DNA of 64,000 nt from Bacteroidota bacterium (GCA_018830105.1 JAHJTC010000023.1:1-64000), one strand, 5' to 3'. Positions 48,783 through 58,672 are shown, counted from the stretch's first letter. Notes: generated from the letters alone by a model not told the origin. Made by a program: numbers and translations.

Positions 48783-51755
48783 TTATACGGTTGTGTTTTT
48801 AACTTTGGTCAAATATCCTACTGAAGGCAAAGTATGTAGCTCTTCGAGCAGATGATAATTGCGATCATCGGCAAAATATTTGGCAATCTTACTGTTTTTG
48901 TCATTCAAATTACCAAATACGATTGCTTCGGATGGACACGCCTGTGCACAGGCAGGAACAACCTCACCATCTCGCAGTTGCCGGTTTTCATTTTTCGCCT
49001 GTAGCTTTTTGTCCTGAATGCGTTGTACACAGAAAGAACACTTCTCAATTACACCTTTAGCTCTTACAGTTACATCCGGATTCAATACCATACGGCGCAG
49101 ATCTGTGGTCATTTCTGCCGGATCTTTTCTGTTTCCTTTAAAAGTATCAGCTCCATTGTAATCATAGAAATTGAAACGACGTACTTTGTAAGGACAGTTG
49201 TTGTTGCAGTAACGTGTTCCAATACAACGGTTATAAGCCATCTGGTTGAGTCCTTCGTTGCTGTGCGTTGTAGCAGCTACGGGACAAACATTTTCACAGG
49301 GTGCATTGTCGCAATGCTGGCATGTAACAGGCTGACGAACCACTTCCGGATTGTTTTCGTCTCCCTTATAGTAGCGGTCAATTCTGATCCAGTGCATTTC
49401 TCTGGCCATCAACACCTGTTCTTTTCCAACCACGGGCACATTATTCTCGGCCGAACAAGCTACAACGCAGGCATTGCAACCGGTACAGCTATTCAAATCG
49501 ACTGCCATTCCCCAGTGGAAACCATCATAAACCTGCTTAGGATAGAGGGTCTTGAGGTGTTTCTTAATTTCCTCTCTGATCTCATTGCCCGAGATTGGAT
49601 TCTCTTTGTAATCAGCCAGGGTGGTTTCTCTTACTATTGCCCTGCCTTCCATGGAGTGATGGCTCTGTGTACGGGCCACTTCATAGGTTCCGCCTAACTT
49701 TTCCAGGGCGACATCAAACTTAACAAACTGTCTGTTTCCATTGGCAAATCCAAGCTGGCCAAAAACATTTTTCCCAACTCCGGTTGCCGGAATGCCGGCT
49801 TTCTCGCGCCCATAGCCCATGGCAACAGCCAGTGTTTTGTATTCTTGTCCCGGCTGAATCAGTATTGGCAGTTCGCCGATTCCGGCAACATCTACCGTAT
49901 CATTATCCTCAAGCCCCAGCTCGCCGGCTAACCTGGGCGAAATGGAAATATAATTGTCCCAGCAAGCTTTACTCACCGGATCAGGAAGCTCTTGCAGCCA
50001 GGGATTATTGGCGTGTTTTCCGGTTCCAACAGCTACATTGGGATAAACAACCAAACTGATTTGATCGGCACTTCCTGCTTGTACTGTTTGTTGCACCGCT
50101 AGAGCAGCCTGCGCATCAAAACTGCCATCCATAGCTTCTTTGCTTCCTGAATCAAAAATACCATCATGAACCTTTTTATTCCAGAAAGATGTGAATAACA
50201 GGTTTTCTGACATCTCATAAAGATTCTCTTCCCAATAAGCCTGAATATACGTTCTGAAATCCGTTTCTTTTCCAAGCCATTTCAATAAACTGCTTTGCAC
50301 AGCGCGGGTATTGAAAATTGGGCGGATAGCTGGCTGAGCGAGCGAATAATAGCCGGTTTTTACTTCAGCATCGTTCCAGGCTTCCAGGTAGTGATGATCG
50401 GGACAGATAAAATCGGCCAAAGCCGCTGTTTCCTCTTCATACACCGGCATAGCAACCTTTAGAGCAACCTTTTGCAGTCCGCTTAAGAACTTGTCTTTTT
50501 GGGGATAATCATAGGCGGGATTAACGTCATAAAGCAGCAAGGCATCCACTTTGCCGGCATTCATTTCTTCTACCAATCTTTCCATGGCAGCATCGTCACC
50601 ATTTCTAAGTTTAAGGTGCACCTCCGTGATGATGGTATTGCCGTAGCTTCCCAGTATTTCGTTGATGGCATTAACCATCAGCTGCGATTCCGCGTCATTT
50701 GTACCAACAACAACAAGGGCCTTACCTTTTTTGCTATAAAGCTCACGGGCAATTTTTTTCACGTCAACAGGGCTGCTAACAGGCTTGCCTGAGCTGCGGC
50801 CATCAAGTTGTCCGAGCTCATACAAGAGTGCTGCAATAGTTTCCTTTTCCTGTGCCGGATGAAGCTGGATACGCTCGTCAGCATTGGAACCTGTTAGCGA
50901 CATGGCGCCTTCCAGGTGAATATGACGCGACATTTTTTGCTGTCCGTCTGTAAGTTTTCTGTTTTTGCTATACTGCTTGGTAAACGCAACAGGAGAAAGC
51001 CAGCTTCCGAGGAAATCAGTGTCAAAGGCAACAATAACTTCAGCTTTATCAAAGCGATAATCAGGAACAAAGGCCTTGCCAAAAGTTTTGAGGTTTGCCT
51101 GGCGCATGGCCGAAGCCGAAAGCACGTCGTAAGTAATGTGTTCGCCGGGAAATTCAGCAAAAAACTCATCAATAAGTTGAAGCGTTGAAGGGCTAATGAT
51201 GCTTCCGCTGAGCAGCACAATTTTTCCGCCCTTTTGCTTGATAGCATTAAGTTGATCAACAATAGCCTCATCCACTTCCTGCCAGCTGGCAGCGTTGCCT
51301 TTTATGGCAGGTTCTTTATAGCGTGCATTGTCGTACAAGCCAAGCACCGATGCCTGCGTACGGGCGTTTGTTCCGCCCTGCGTAATACTTGAAAGCTTGT
51401 TTCCTTCGATTTTTATCGGGCGGCCATCTCTAACTTTAACTACCACCGGGCAATAATCAATGCCATCGAAAAAGGTAGAAGCATAATAGCTGGCTTTACC
51501 GGGCACCGTTTCCTCGGGTTGAATCAATAGTGGAATGGCTTTGCGCACAGGCTGTTCGCAGCTTGATGCAATGGCTGCCGATGCAACGGTAAATCCGAAC
51601 ACCTTAAGAAAATCGCGACGCGAAGCTGTTGTTGTTTTCTTGAGCTCCTGCTGCATCTCAAAAATAAACTGTCGGTCACCGGCAGGTTTTTCAATAGATG
51701 TTGCTCTGGTATCGATTTTAAGTTCTTCGAGACTTCTGAAATATTTTGGTTCCAT
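48783..51755 (-). CDS. actB: alternative complex III iron-sulfur subunit (ActB)
   Basis: 990 residues. A twin-arginine signal with SRRDFLKVFGFTVASAAIA (about 41-59) is followed by Cys in SSCEQP. Residues about 70-700 are like the catalytic subunit of molybdopterin oxidoreductases but are thought to hold no cofactor in ActB. Residues about 740-960 form an HybA/FdhB-like ferredoxin part with four cluster motifs: CTGCNACVVACSAENN, CQHCDNAPCENVCP, RYCNNNCPYKVRRF and KCSFCVQRI...CAQACP. It carries electrons from the membrane to ActA. Confidence 0.92.
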   Translation of the reverse strand: MEPKYFRSLEELKIDTRATSIEKPAGDRQFIFEMQQELKKTTTASRRDFLKVFGFTVASAAIASSCEQPVRKAIPLLIQPEETVPGKASYYASTFFDGIDYCPVVVKVRDGRPIKIEGNKLSSITQGGTNARTQASVLGLYDNARYKEPAIKGNAASWQEVDEAIVDQLNAIKQKGGKIVLLSGSIISPSTLQLIDEFFAEFPGEHITYDVLSASAMRQANLKTFGKAFVPDYRFDKAEVIVAFDTDFLGSWLSPVAFTKQYSKNRKLTDGQQKMSRHIHLEGAMSLTGSNADERIQLHPAQEKETIAALLYELGQLDGRSSGKPVSSPVDVKKIARELYSKKGKALVVVGTNDAESQLMVNAINEILGSYGNTIITEVHLKLRNGDDAAMERLVEEMNAGKVDALLLYDVNPAYDYPQKDKFLSGLQKVALKVAMPVYEEETAALADFICPDHHYLEAWNDAEVKTGYYSLAQPAIRPIFNTRAVQSSLLKWLGKETDFRTYIQAYWEENLYEMSENLLFTSFWNKKVHDGIFDSGSKEAMDGSFDAQAALAVQQTVQAGSADQISLVVYPNVAVGTGKHANNPWLQELPDPVSKACWDNYISISPRLAGELGLEDNDTVDVAGIGELPILIQPGQEYKTLAVAMGYGREKAGIPATGVGKNVFGQLGFANGNRQFVKFDVALEKLGGTYEVARTQSHHSMEGRAIVRETTLADYKENPISGNEIREEIKKHLKTLYPKQVYDGFHWGMAVDLNSCTGCNACVVACSAENNVPVVGKEQVLMAREMHWIRIDRYYKGDENNPEVVRQPVTCQHCDNAPCENVCPVAATTHSNEGLNQMAYNRCIGTRYCNNNCPYKVRRFNFYDYNGADTFKGNRKDPAEMTTDLRRMVLNPDVTVRAKGVIEKCSFCVQRIQDKKLQAKNENRQLRDGEVVPACAQACPSEAIVFGNLNDKNSKIAKYFADDRNYHLLEELHTLPSVGYLTKVKNTTV

Positions 51756-51778
51756 AGGGACTTGCTTATCTGATTAGA

Positions 51779-52987
51779 CTAATAATGGCACTTCATACAA
51801 TCGCCACCACCTAGCATATCGGCGGTTACTTTCTTCACTTCTCCATTTTTGAATTGCTCATGCATTCTTTCGTATGACTTGAAGAATTCGTTCTCGGCAA
51901 ACTGCACTTCGGTGGTCCGGTGACAGTTGAGGCACCAGCCCATGCTCAAATCCTCAACCTGCATTACCACATCCATTTTTTCAACTTCGCCATGGCATTG
52001 GGCACAATCCAATTTCCCGGAATTCACATGTTGAGAGTGATTAAAATAAACATGATCAGGCAAATTATGTACCCTGATCCACTCCACAGGATTACCCGAA
52101 TTCCATGCTTCATGAATTTTGTTTATCTCGGTGGTGCCTGTTATTTTTCCTTCACGCACCTGATTGTGACAGTTCATACATACATTCGTAGAAGGAATAC
52201 CGGCACTTTTGCTATCCTCAGCTGAGGAATGACAATAGAGGCAGTCGATACCATTTTGAGTTGCATGAATTTCGTGTGAGAACCAGATCGGTTGTTCCGG
52301 TTGGTAATATTGTTGACGGCCAAGTGCCGATGCTTCTTTGTAAACTACCTCGCCAATAACAACAAGGGCGATCAACACAACCGTTTTATGCACAAAAGTT
52401 GCTTTGATGACTTTGGTAACAAATAAGTCGAACAAGGTGACCAGAAAAATAATCAGCACAATGATAAAGGTCGTTCCGAAATTTCTGTTGGCGTCTCTTT
52501 CCAGCTCGGCAAGTTTTAAGTCGCGCTCTTTAAGCTCAGCCTGACGCTTAGCGACTAATTCGGCATCCTGATCCGCTGCTTCATCCATCTGTGCAAGGTA
52601 TTCATCGGCAACTTTACCTCCATTATCAATGTAGGCGAGAATATCAATAATCTGCTCATCGGTGAGGTCGTGCGGCGGCATAGGAATATTATTGTATTCC
52701 TTAAATAAGGCTACAGCATACTCATCGCCAGACTGAATCACTTCGGTGCTATTGCGAATAAACTTGATCAGCCATGCGGTGTCGCGGCGTTCTGTAATAC
52801 CAGCCAAATTTGGTCCGATGAGTTTTGGCCCGTCAATATTGTGACAGGCTTTACATTGTTGAAAGTTTTTCTCAGCTTCAGGTGTTTGCGCCCGGAGGCT
52901 CATAAAAGGCAATAATAACAAAGCCATCAAGCCAAGAACCACCATTTTTCGTGGGTTTCCCTGCAAGTTAATTAAAGTACGCGTCAT
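51779..52987 (-). CDS. actA: alternative complex III multiheme cytochrome c (ActA) with extra heme domain
   Basis: 402 residues. A signal peptide (about 1-33) precedes a class I cytochrome domain with CKACH (about 46) and MPPHDLTDEQI. A charged coiled coil (130-165) and a membrane span (about 170-190) follow. The ActA part then has five C-x-x-C-H sites: CLYCH, CMNCH, CAQCH, CLNCH and the C-terminal CMKCH. Six heme sites are thus visible in one chain. The N-terminal fusion of a monoheme cytochrome is known in Bacteroidota. It heads the operon. Confidence 0.92.
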   Translation of the reverse strand: MTRTLINLQGNPRKMVVLGLMALLLLPFMSLRAQTPEAEKNFQQCKACHNIDGPKLIGPNLAGITERRDTAWLIKFIRNSTEVIQSGDEYAVALFKEYNNIPMPPHDLTDEQIIDILAYIDNGGKVADEYLAQMDEAADQDAELVAKRQAELKERDLKLAELERDANRNFGTTFIIVLIIFLVTLFDLFVTKVIKATFVHKTVVLIALVVIGEVVYKEASALGRQQYYQPEQPIWFSHEIHATQNGIDCLYCHSSAEDSKSAGIPSTNVCMNCHNQVREGKITGTTEINKIHEAWNSGNPVEWIRVHNLPDHVYFNHSQHVNSGKLDCAQCHGEVEKMDVVMQVEDLSMGWCLNCHRTTEVQFAENEFFKSYERMHEQFKNGEVKKVTADMLGGGDCMKCHY

Positions 52988-53072
52988 AATATGTTTCTGA
53001 TGGTTGTTGATTCAAAACGTAATTCTATGTTGTAAAATTTGGTTTCTATTCACGCCAGGCGTAAAATCAGGA

Positions 53073-53080
53073 CAAAATTA
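53073..53080 (-). promoter_or_regulatory. possible -7 box (TAATTTTG) of the act operon
   Basis: On the minus strand an exact TAnnTTTG match lies about 86 nt upstream of ActA. It has no -33 partner, and a 10-bp palindrome (CAAAATTTTG) starts 2 nt further upstream. Tentative. Confidence 0.33.
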
Positions 53081-53183
53081 TCAAAATTTTGTTTTAATCC
53101 ATGAATTTATGCATTTCATTACCAAAATATTTTTAGCTTTTTTTAACAGTTCATTTTTCTGCCTTTCTTTTTGAGGTTAAAAC

Positions 53184-53828
53184 TTATTCCTTTTTACTTC
53201 GTATTCCACTTAAACGGATTTGAAATTGTATGGTATCACTTACGATATAGCTTTCTTCTCCGGCCCCATAAGTTTTCGACATCGCAAAAATTCCCCAATT
53301 TGTCCGGTCTATATATATAGTGTCAGAATTTATAATTAAAGAATCACCGCTTCGACTCAAATAGGTTTTAAACCGGATGCAGTTATTAATTTCTTTAATT
53401 TCAAGATCACCAGCAATCAAAAGGCTGTCGTTTCCCAGTTGTTCTGCACAACACAAGGTGAAATTGCTAAATGGAAACCTGCTGGTATGGAAAATCTCTT
53501 TTGATTTCATGGTGTTTTCAAACACAACACGCATCAATTCGTAATCAATATCTGTATTACGCAAACTGTCCATGCACACCCTAAAACGGGCATCAACGAG
53601 CTTTTTTTCAAAAAAAACAAGCTTGCCCTCACACAAAGGAATCACACCACGATGCGCATCAGCTCTCCAAAAAACACGGCCTTGCTTGCTTTCAACAATA
53701 TATTCGTCTTGCTGCTCTGAGTGATCAACAGTAGCAATACCTGCGGCAAAACTATGCAGCACCAATAATGCAGCAATACCTACAACGAGTACAATACTAA
53801 AGCTATACGAGCTGCCAAAAACTTTCAT
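53184..53828 (-). CDS. YceI-like periplasmic protein
   Basis: 214 residues. An N-terminal hydrophobic signal (about 8-30) is followed by a lipocalin-like beta barrel of the YceI type: GRVFWRADAHRGVIPLCEGK (49-68), LVDARFRVCMDSLRNTD and SKEIFHTSRFPFSNF (about 112-126). YceI proteins bind isoprenoids or quinone-like lipids. It overlaps the pentapeptide-repeat gene by 4 nt and so belongs to the same translational unit, as its last member. A role as a quinone or lipid carrier in this redox cluster is inferred. Confidence 0.78.
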   Translation of the reverse strand: MKVFGSSYSFSIVLVVGIAALLVLHSFAAGIATVDHSEQQDEYIVESKQGRVFWRADAHRGVIPLCEGKLVFFEKKLVDARFRVCMDSLRNTDIDYELMRVVFENTMKSKEIFHTSRFPFSNFTLCCAEQLGNDSLLIAGDLEIKEINNCIRFKTYLSRSGDSLIINSDTIYIDRTNWGIFAMSKTYGAGEESYIVSDTIQFQIRLSGIRSKKE

Positions 53829-54760
53829 TCCTTTTTATTTTTAAAAAACACAACGCCTGTTGCCATCCCCTGCTCATCCATAAAGGGTAAAATGTCTTCC
53901 GGGATATTAATAGCTCCTGAAAAATCTGTTTCGGCCAATTCCGCTGCAAAAAAGTTGGCGTCTTTTAGATCGGCATTTCTAAAGCTGGCTTCCTGCAAGT
54001 GAGCCCCTTTGAAAGAGGCATGGTGCAGCCGTGCAAAATCAAAACTGCAAGTCTCCAAACCTGCACCTGTAAAGTCGGAATAACTGTAATCGGCTGAATC
54101 AAAGCGTGATCCGGCAAATACAGTAATGATAAACTGCACTTTAATCGCTTTGCTATTCGAAAAATCGGCATCAGTAAGTTCCGACTCCTTCATCAACGCA
54201 TTGCTAAAATCGGCATAACGAAATGACGACCGGTGTCCTTTTATGCCAAACATATTTGAACCCCTAAAATTACTGGAATCAAGTACTGCATCGTTCATTG
54301 CGGTGCGAAACAAAACGGCTTGCGAAAAATTGCAATGCTTCATTTGCGTTTTGTTAAATGCTGACCAACGCAAATCTGCCAGCCTGAAATCGGAGTTCGA
54401 AAAGCTACCTCCATTGGCAATAGCCGTTCGCAGGCTTGTTCCGCGAAAATCGCCATACTGAACGGACGCATTTTGCCATTGCACACCGTCCAGGTTTTGA
54501 AATCGGAAATCGTCAAAATCCTGCGGGATGGTCTCGATTCCCCGGTGGCGTTTCTTACCTTCCGGCAATAAATTTTCTTGATTAATAAGTTGTTGACGGT
54601 ATTCAGGTGTGGTTGAGGTTGGTAAAGCAGGCAGGTTACTGGTGTCGGCAGTTTCAGCAAAAAATCGTGCGTGATCAGCAGATTTATTTTGCCAGCCACA
54701 AGCCTGTAACAGTGCTATAAAGAGCAAAAACGACCCAATTTTATAAAAATTTAGTTTCAT
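53825..54760 (-). CDS. pentapeptide-repeat lipoprotein
   Basis: 311 residues. Lipobox LLQAC (Cys about 21). Residues about 85-290 carry repeated A(D/N)LXX-type pentapeptides (for example FSNSDFRLADLRW, NFRGSNMFG, ASFKGAHLQEASFRNADLKD), which stack as a right-handed quadrilateral beta-helix. It is therefore an extracytoplasmic, lipid-anchored beta-helix protein. The canonical nos cluster encodes NosD, also a periplasmic right-handed beta-helix, next to NosF and NosY. Here no NosD is found, and this protein follows NosY in the operon. It could be the functional stand-in, an inference from fold and position only. Confidence 0.8.
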   Translation of the reverse strand: MKLNFYKIGSFLLFIALLQACGWQNKSADHARFFAETADTSNLPALPTSTTPEYRQQLINQENLLPEGKKRHRGIETIPQDFDDFRFQNLDGVQWQNASVQYGDFRGTSLRTAIANGGSFSNSDFRLADLRWSAFNKTQMKHCNFSQAVLFRTAMNDAVLDSSNFRGSNMFGIKGHRSSFRYADFSNALMKESELTDADFSNSKAIKVQFIITVFAGSRFDSADYSYSDFTGAGLETCSFDFARLHHASFKGAHLQEASFRNADLKDANFFAAELAETDFSGAINIPEDILPFMDEQGMATGVVFFKNKKE

Positions 54761-54818
54761 CGGTATTTAATTTATTTTTCATCGGTCATATCTGTTGAGA
54801 GGCAGACAGATGGAATCG

Positions 54819-55667
54819 TCATATAATGTCTTTAGTTTTAAAAAAGTAATTGCCCATCCAGCCAAATAAGCCTCCCAAAGCAATGGGATAAGTTATGGCA
54901 AAGAAGATAAACAGTTCGCGGCTTACCGTATCCAGGATAAAATAGGAAGCAGCACCCATAACGGTTAATTCCGGATCGAAAAGCACCAGCACAGCTGTAC
55001 GAAAAACCTGCAAGGGATTAATCATACCAAGGCCTATTACTGTTCCGGCATCGAGCCGCATCTTCAATAACAATCCCATCAAAATCAGATCGAGAAAAGC
55101 CACAAGCAACAGCCATAGCACGAAAGCGGTGCTTATGGCCAAATCCTGGGAATGGGCTACTGATGAAATAAACATGCTGATTCCAAGAAAACAAAAAATC
55201 ATTGCCGCCAATAGCGCGCTGTATAGCATGAATAAATCCCAGGGAACATCCAGATTTGTGAAACTACCCCAAACAGCAGCGCCCAAAAGTGCTATAAAAA
55301 CAGGAATATAAGTCAACAGAAATTTTGACAGGAATTTTCCCCAGAAATATCCGGTAAATGAAACAGGCAACGAAAGCATGTATTCCATCACATTTGATTC
55401 GCGATCGCCCACCACTGAGCGCACTGTTGTAATGAGGACATAGATTGGTAAAATAACCATACTTACCTGCATAAAGGTCACCATCAGGCGACTGAGACCG
55501 ACAAATCCAATAATTTGCGACTCAGTGATACCGGTCGCAAACATTACAGCTACAAATCCTCCAAACAACAGGCTGTAAGTCCAAAACCATTTGGAGCGCA
55601 AACTTTGAAAAATATCTGTATTCATAATCTGAAACAGACTTGAGTGTGTTAGTTTTTGTAATTGCAT
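54819..55667 (-). CDS. nosY: ABC transporter permease, NosY-like
   Basis: 282 residues (ATG 55625 possible), six membrane spans. The ABC-2 permease pattern GDRESNVMEYMLSLPVSFTG (about 88-107) and WGKFLSKFLLTYIPVFIALL resemble NosY. NosFY with NosD handle sulfur or copper for the CuZ centre of nitrous oxide reductase. It lies after NosL-like and NosF-like genes on the same strand. Without NosZ in view, the substrate stays open. Confidence 0.8.
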   Translation of the reverse strand: MQLQKLTHSSLFQIMNTDIFQSLRSKWFWTYSLLFGGFVAVMFATGITESQIIGFVGLSRLMVTFMQVSMVILPIYVLITTVRSVVGDRESNVMEYMLSLPVSFTGYFWGKFLSKFLLTYIPVFIALLGAAVWGSFTNLDVPWDLFMLYSALLAAMIFCFLGISMFISSVAHSQDLAISTAFVLWLLLVAFLDLILMGLLLKMRLDAGTVIGLGMINPLQVFRTAVLVLFDPELTVMGAASYFILDTVSRELFIFFAITYPIALGGLFGWMGNYFFKTKDII

Positions 55668-55704
55668 GATTCAGTGTTTCTATTGAATAGCTGTAAGGTT
55701 AAAT

Positions 55705-56175
55705 TTAGTCGTGATGCAGCATTTTTTTCTTTTTGAGGAAATCCTCGCGCATGCTTTTACCATCTCTTATCCGCTGCGCTGTTGTAGCAAAATCAAAAGC
55801 ACCTTCACGATAATCTTTGTAGGCTGCATAGCCATATCCCATAGGTGTATTAATTCCATAAACATACCAGGCCTCTTCAACACGCAGCCATTCGCCGGTG
55901 GAGGCATCAGCGATATAGGAAACAGCCTCATCACCTCCAAATTTTTCCCAATCGGGGCTGTCCATATACTGAATCAAACAACCCAGATCGTCATACCATA
56001 CAACTTCATTGCGCATATTGATTGACTGAGCAGAAAATTTTTGATCGGCCAAACCCATCAGGCAATTGATGCAAATGTCTCTGTCAAAATTAATATCGCG
56101 TGGATTTTGATCCACTTTACGCGTGCACATCGAAAGGGCAAAAACTGCCACCATAAAAATCATTATTTTTTTCAT
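55705..56175 (-). CDS. nosL: NosL-like copper-binding protein
   Basis: 156 residues. A short signal with lipobox-like ALSMC (about 17) leads to a NosL domain: ICINCLMGLADQKFSAQ (about 36-52), VVWYDDLGCLIQYMDS (59-74) and IADASTGEWL (about 86-95). NosL is a Cu(I) chaperone for nitrous oxide reductase. Here the usual C-x-x-C-G-M reads C-I-N-C-L-M-G, so the copper site may be altered. It is adjacent to NosF-like (6 nt) and NosY-like genes. Confidence 0.82.
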   Translation of the reverse strand: MKKIMIFMVAVFALSMCTRKVDQNPRDINFDRDICINCLMGLADQKFSAQSINMRNEVVWYDDLGCLIQYMDSPDWEKFGGDEAVSYIADASTGEWLRVEEAWYVYGINTPMGYGYAAYKDYREGAFDFATTAQRIRDGKSMREDFLKKKKMLHHD

Positions 56176-56181
56176 AATTCC

Positions 56182-56850
56182 TTATTTTTCAGTTACTATA
56201 TTATCTAAAACTATTTTACCCAAATCCATCTCAATCACGCGATTCACAAGGTCTTTAATCTCGTCCATGCGGTGACTACTCAGGATCATCAGGGTGTTTG
56301 GCGCATAGGCCTTTAGGTGCGAAAATAATATCTCACGTGCCTGTGGGTCAAGGTTTGCCGAGGGTTCGTCAAGCAATAAGACCTTCACCTTGCGCCCGAG
56401 AGCAAAACTTATCAGGAGTTTCTGTTTCATTCCGCCCGATAGCTTATAAAATGGCTTCCCAAAATTCTGTTTGATATCGAGTCCCAAGTCGTTGCTGATT
56501 TTGTAAAATTCATCAGCAGGTGTTTTCGTAATCTTTTCGAAAAAATTGATCAATTCACGCACGGTTAATTTGATAGGCGGCGGAGTTTGCGGCACAAATC
56601 CAATCTCCTGCAAAATCAACTTTCGTGATTTCCGCGGATTCATCCCCATGACTTCAAGCACGCCCTCATAATTATATTGACCTAAAATACAACGGATTAA
56701 AGTAGTTTTACCGGCACCATTTTGTCCAATCAATGCAATGCGATCATCGCTGTTAAAGTCAACAGATAACTGGTCAATTACACATTGCTGCTTGAATGTT
56801 TTCGACAACTGACGAATATGTATCACTGCTCTATTTTCTGATTCTGTCAT
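56182..56850 (-). CDS. nosF: ABC transporter ATPase, NosF-like
   Basis: 222 residues. Walker A GQNGAGKTT (about 38-46), Q-loop FVPQTPPPIKL (about 84-94), signature LSGGMKQKL (about 134-142), Walker B LLLDEPSANLDP (about 153-164) and H-loop SSHRMDE. The length is short compared with NosF but complete. It partners the NosY-like permease, two genes downstream. Confidence 0.84.
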   Translation of the reverse strand: MTESENRAVIHIRQLSKTFKQQCVIDQLSVDFNSDDRIALIGQNGAGKTTLIRCILGQYNYEGVLEVMGMNPRKSRKLILQEIGFVPQTPPPIKLTVRELINFFEKITKTPADEFYKISNDLGLDIKQNFGKPFYKLSGGMKQKLLISFALGRKVKVLLLDEPSANLDPQAREILFSHLKAYAPNTLMILSSHRMDEIKDLVNRVIEMDLGKIVLDNIVTEK

Positions 56851-56867
56851 GATATTGGTATAAGTTT

Positions 56868-57815
56868 TTAGAGTATTGAAGAAGCGCCTTTAACGGCGAA
56901 AGTAAGTGCATGGCCCGGACAAACATCAACACACAATCCACAGCGTGTGCAGTCAGAATCCACAAAATGAGTAACCTGAGTGGCCTTACCGCGTTTTACA
57001 AACCACAGCTCATGAGGCACCAGACAAACTTTTTGGCATTCGAGGCAATAGCCGCATTTGTCGTAATCAAATTTTACGGCAAGCGGCGAATACTTGCCCA
57101 CCATGCTATAAGTGGCTCCAATGGGACATACATAGCGACACCAAAACCTGCGGCTTACAAACACCTCGAACAGGATGATAGCAAGCAACCACAACAAGAG
57201 CAAACTTGGGCCGTAAATCATTCCTTTAGAGATGATTCCAACTAAGTTAAGATTTTCAAATACCAGATTTTTGGTTAAAACCGCCAATAAAACAAAGCCC
57301 ACCAAAAACACGAAACGCAATCCAATATGATACTGGTGTTCTTTGATTTTCTTTTTATTTACAAGATAATTATGGACTTTCTCGGCCCATTCGGCCAGGA
57401 TATGGTATGGACACATCCAGGAACAAAAAGACCTGCCGCCCAGGATGAACCAGAAGATTAATATCGTGAACAAGCCAATCCAGAAATTCATCGTAAGCAT
57501 GGCCATATACCCTGTGGTGGAAGAGATAGCAAGTAATTGGAGCGAATTGAAGGGATCCATGAGGTAAAACCCCAGCAGTCGTGAGCCGCTTAATGAACCT
57601 TCGAGCACAGATAAATCGAGCCAAAAGGAAAACACAAATAACAGATTCATAAAAAGTAAAACTGCCCAGCGAATATTTCGCATTTTGTGGTTTTTCTTTC
57701 TGGAGTCGCGCCATGCTTTAAAACTCAAGCCAGCCAGACTATGCGGCATTTGCTCGACTGTTTTGGAAGTGAGCGGGCTTTTTTTCTTTGCGTTGGAAAA
57801 ATAATCAGATGCCAT
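56868..57815 (-). CDS. NapH/NosH-like membrane ferredoxin
   Basis: 315 residues. Four or five membrane spans. Two membrane-edge motifs, CSWMCPYHILAEWAEK (about 126) and CRYVCPIGATYSMVG (about 224), and two ferredoxin sites, CGYCLECQKVC and CTRCGLCVDVCPG (about 252-300), are present. The family takes electrons from menaquinol and passes them to a NapG partner or across the membrane. The NapG-like gene is directly upstream, so they should form a complex. Confidence 0.87.
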   Translation of the reverse strand: MASDYFSNAKKKSPLTSKTVEQMPHSLAGLSFKAWRDSRKKNHKMRNIRWAVLLFMNLLFVFSFWLDLSVLEGSLSGSRLLGFYLMDPFNSLQLLAISSTTGYMAMLTMNFWIGLFTILIFWFILGGRSFCSWMCPYHILAEWAEKVHNYLVNKKKIKEHQYHIGLRFVFLVGFVLLAVLTKNLVFENLNLVGIISKGMIYGPSLLLLWLLAIILFEVFVSRRFWCRYVCPIGATYSMVGKYSPLAVKFDYDKCGYCLECQKVCLVPHELWFVKRGKATQVTHFVDSDCTRCGLCVDVCPGHALTFAVKGASSIL

Positions 57816-57826
57816 GTCATTAAGGA

Positions 57827-58642
57827 TTAGATGGGTTCAACAACAATACTGGGTTCAGCTGTGGGGCAAACCATTTGGCAGACACCACATCCTGTGCAAC
57901 CGTCGAGCACATGCGGGATAAGTTTTTTGCCGCTTCTACTGCGCCTCTGAATGATGGCTTTTTCTCCTATCGGACATTCTATGATACAAAGATCACAGAT
58001 TTCACGATCATAATCACGCGCTTTCAGGGGGCTTGCCGAAGCAGCGTTTTTATATGGTGACCGAAGCAGGCCTTCAAAATCATCTCCCCGCGGATTGCCC
58101 TTGAAGCCTTCTTTTTTATGAGCCAGACAAGTATTACGATTCACATGAGCTTTGCCCATTAAAACGGCTTCTTTCATAGCTACCTTTTGCACTTCAAAGG
58201 GATTTACTGTAGAAAGATCAGCCCCGGGTTCGGCTGCTGCCTTTTCAACAGCACGCACACCTTCTTCTTTAAACGGCCTGAAATCCAGTACTGCTGTAGG
58301 ACATGTTTCAACGCATTGCAGAGCATCACACGAAAAATCGCATGCCTGAATCCGCGGCGCAATGTAGGGTGTTCCATAGCCAAGGCCTTCGTCAGCACCA
58401 GCCAGCTTAATGGCATCAACAGGACAAATTTGCACGCACAGGCCACACTTGATGCAGCCATAAAGAAAGTCTTCTTCATCGATAGCCCCCGGAGGCCGGA
58501 GAAAATCTTCGCGCGGCATAGCTTCGGCAGCGTTTTTGTCGAGCACAAAAGTTCCGGCACCAACCACTGCCAATGCTCCTACAGCTATGGATCCTGCTTT
58601 GAGGAAGTCCCGGCGATTCATTTCATTTGGATTTGATTTCAT
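57827..58642 (-). CDS. NapG-like periplasmic ferredoxin
   Basis: 271 residues. A twin-arginine signal (MNRRDFLKAGSIAVGALA, about 8-25) is followed by four [4Fe-4S] motifs: CIKCGLCVQICPVDA (about 63), CDALQCVETCPTAV (about 104), CDLCIIECPIGEKA (about 216) and CTGCGVCQMVCPTAEP (about 249). It should sit in the periplasm and relay electrons from the NapH-like protein. NapGH and clade II nos clusters use this arrangement. The terminal acceptor is not visible. Confidence 0.87.
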   Translation of the reverse strand: MKSNPNEMNRRDFLKAGSIAVGALAVVGAGTFVLDKNAAEAMPREDFLRPPGAIDEEDFLYGCIKCGLCVQICPVDAIKLAGADEGLGYGTPYIAPRIQACDFSCDALQCVETCPTAVLDFRPFKEEGVRAVEKAAAEPGADLSTVNPFEVQKVAMKEAVLMGKAHVNRNTCLAHKKEGFKGNPRGDDFEGLLRSPYKNAASASPLKARDYDREICDLCIIECPIGEKAIIQRRSRSGKKLIPHVLDGCTGCGVCQMVCPTAEPSIVVEPI

Positions 58643-58672
58643 GATTATCGTTTTAGAGCTATAAAAATAAAC

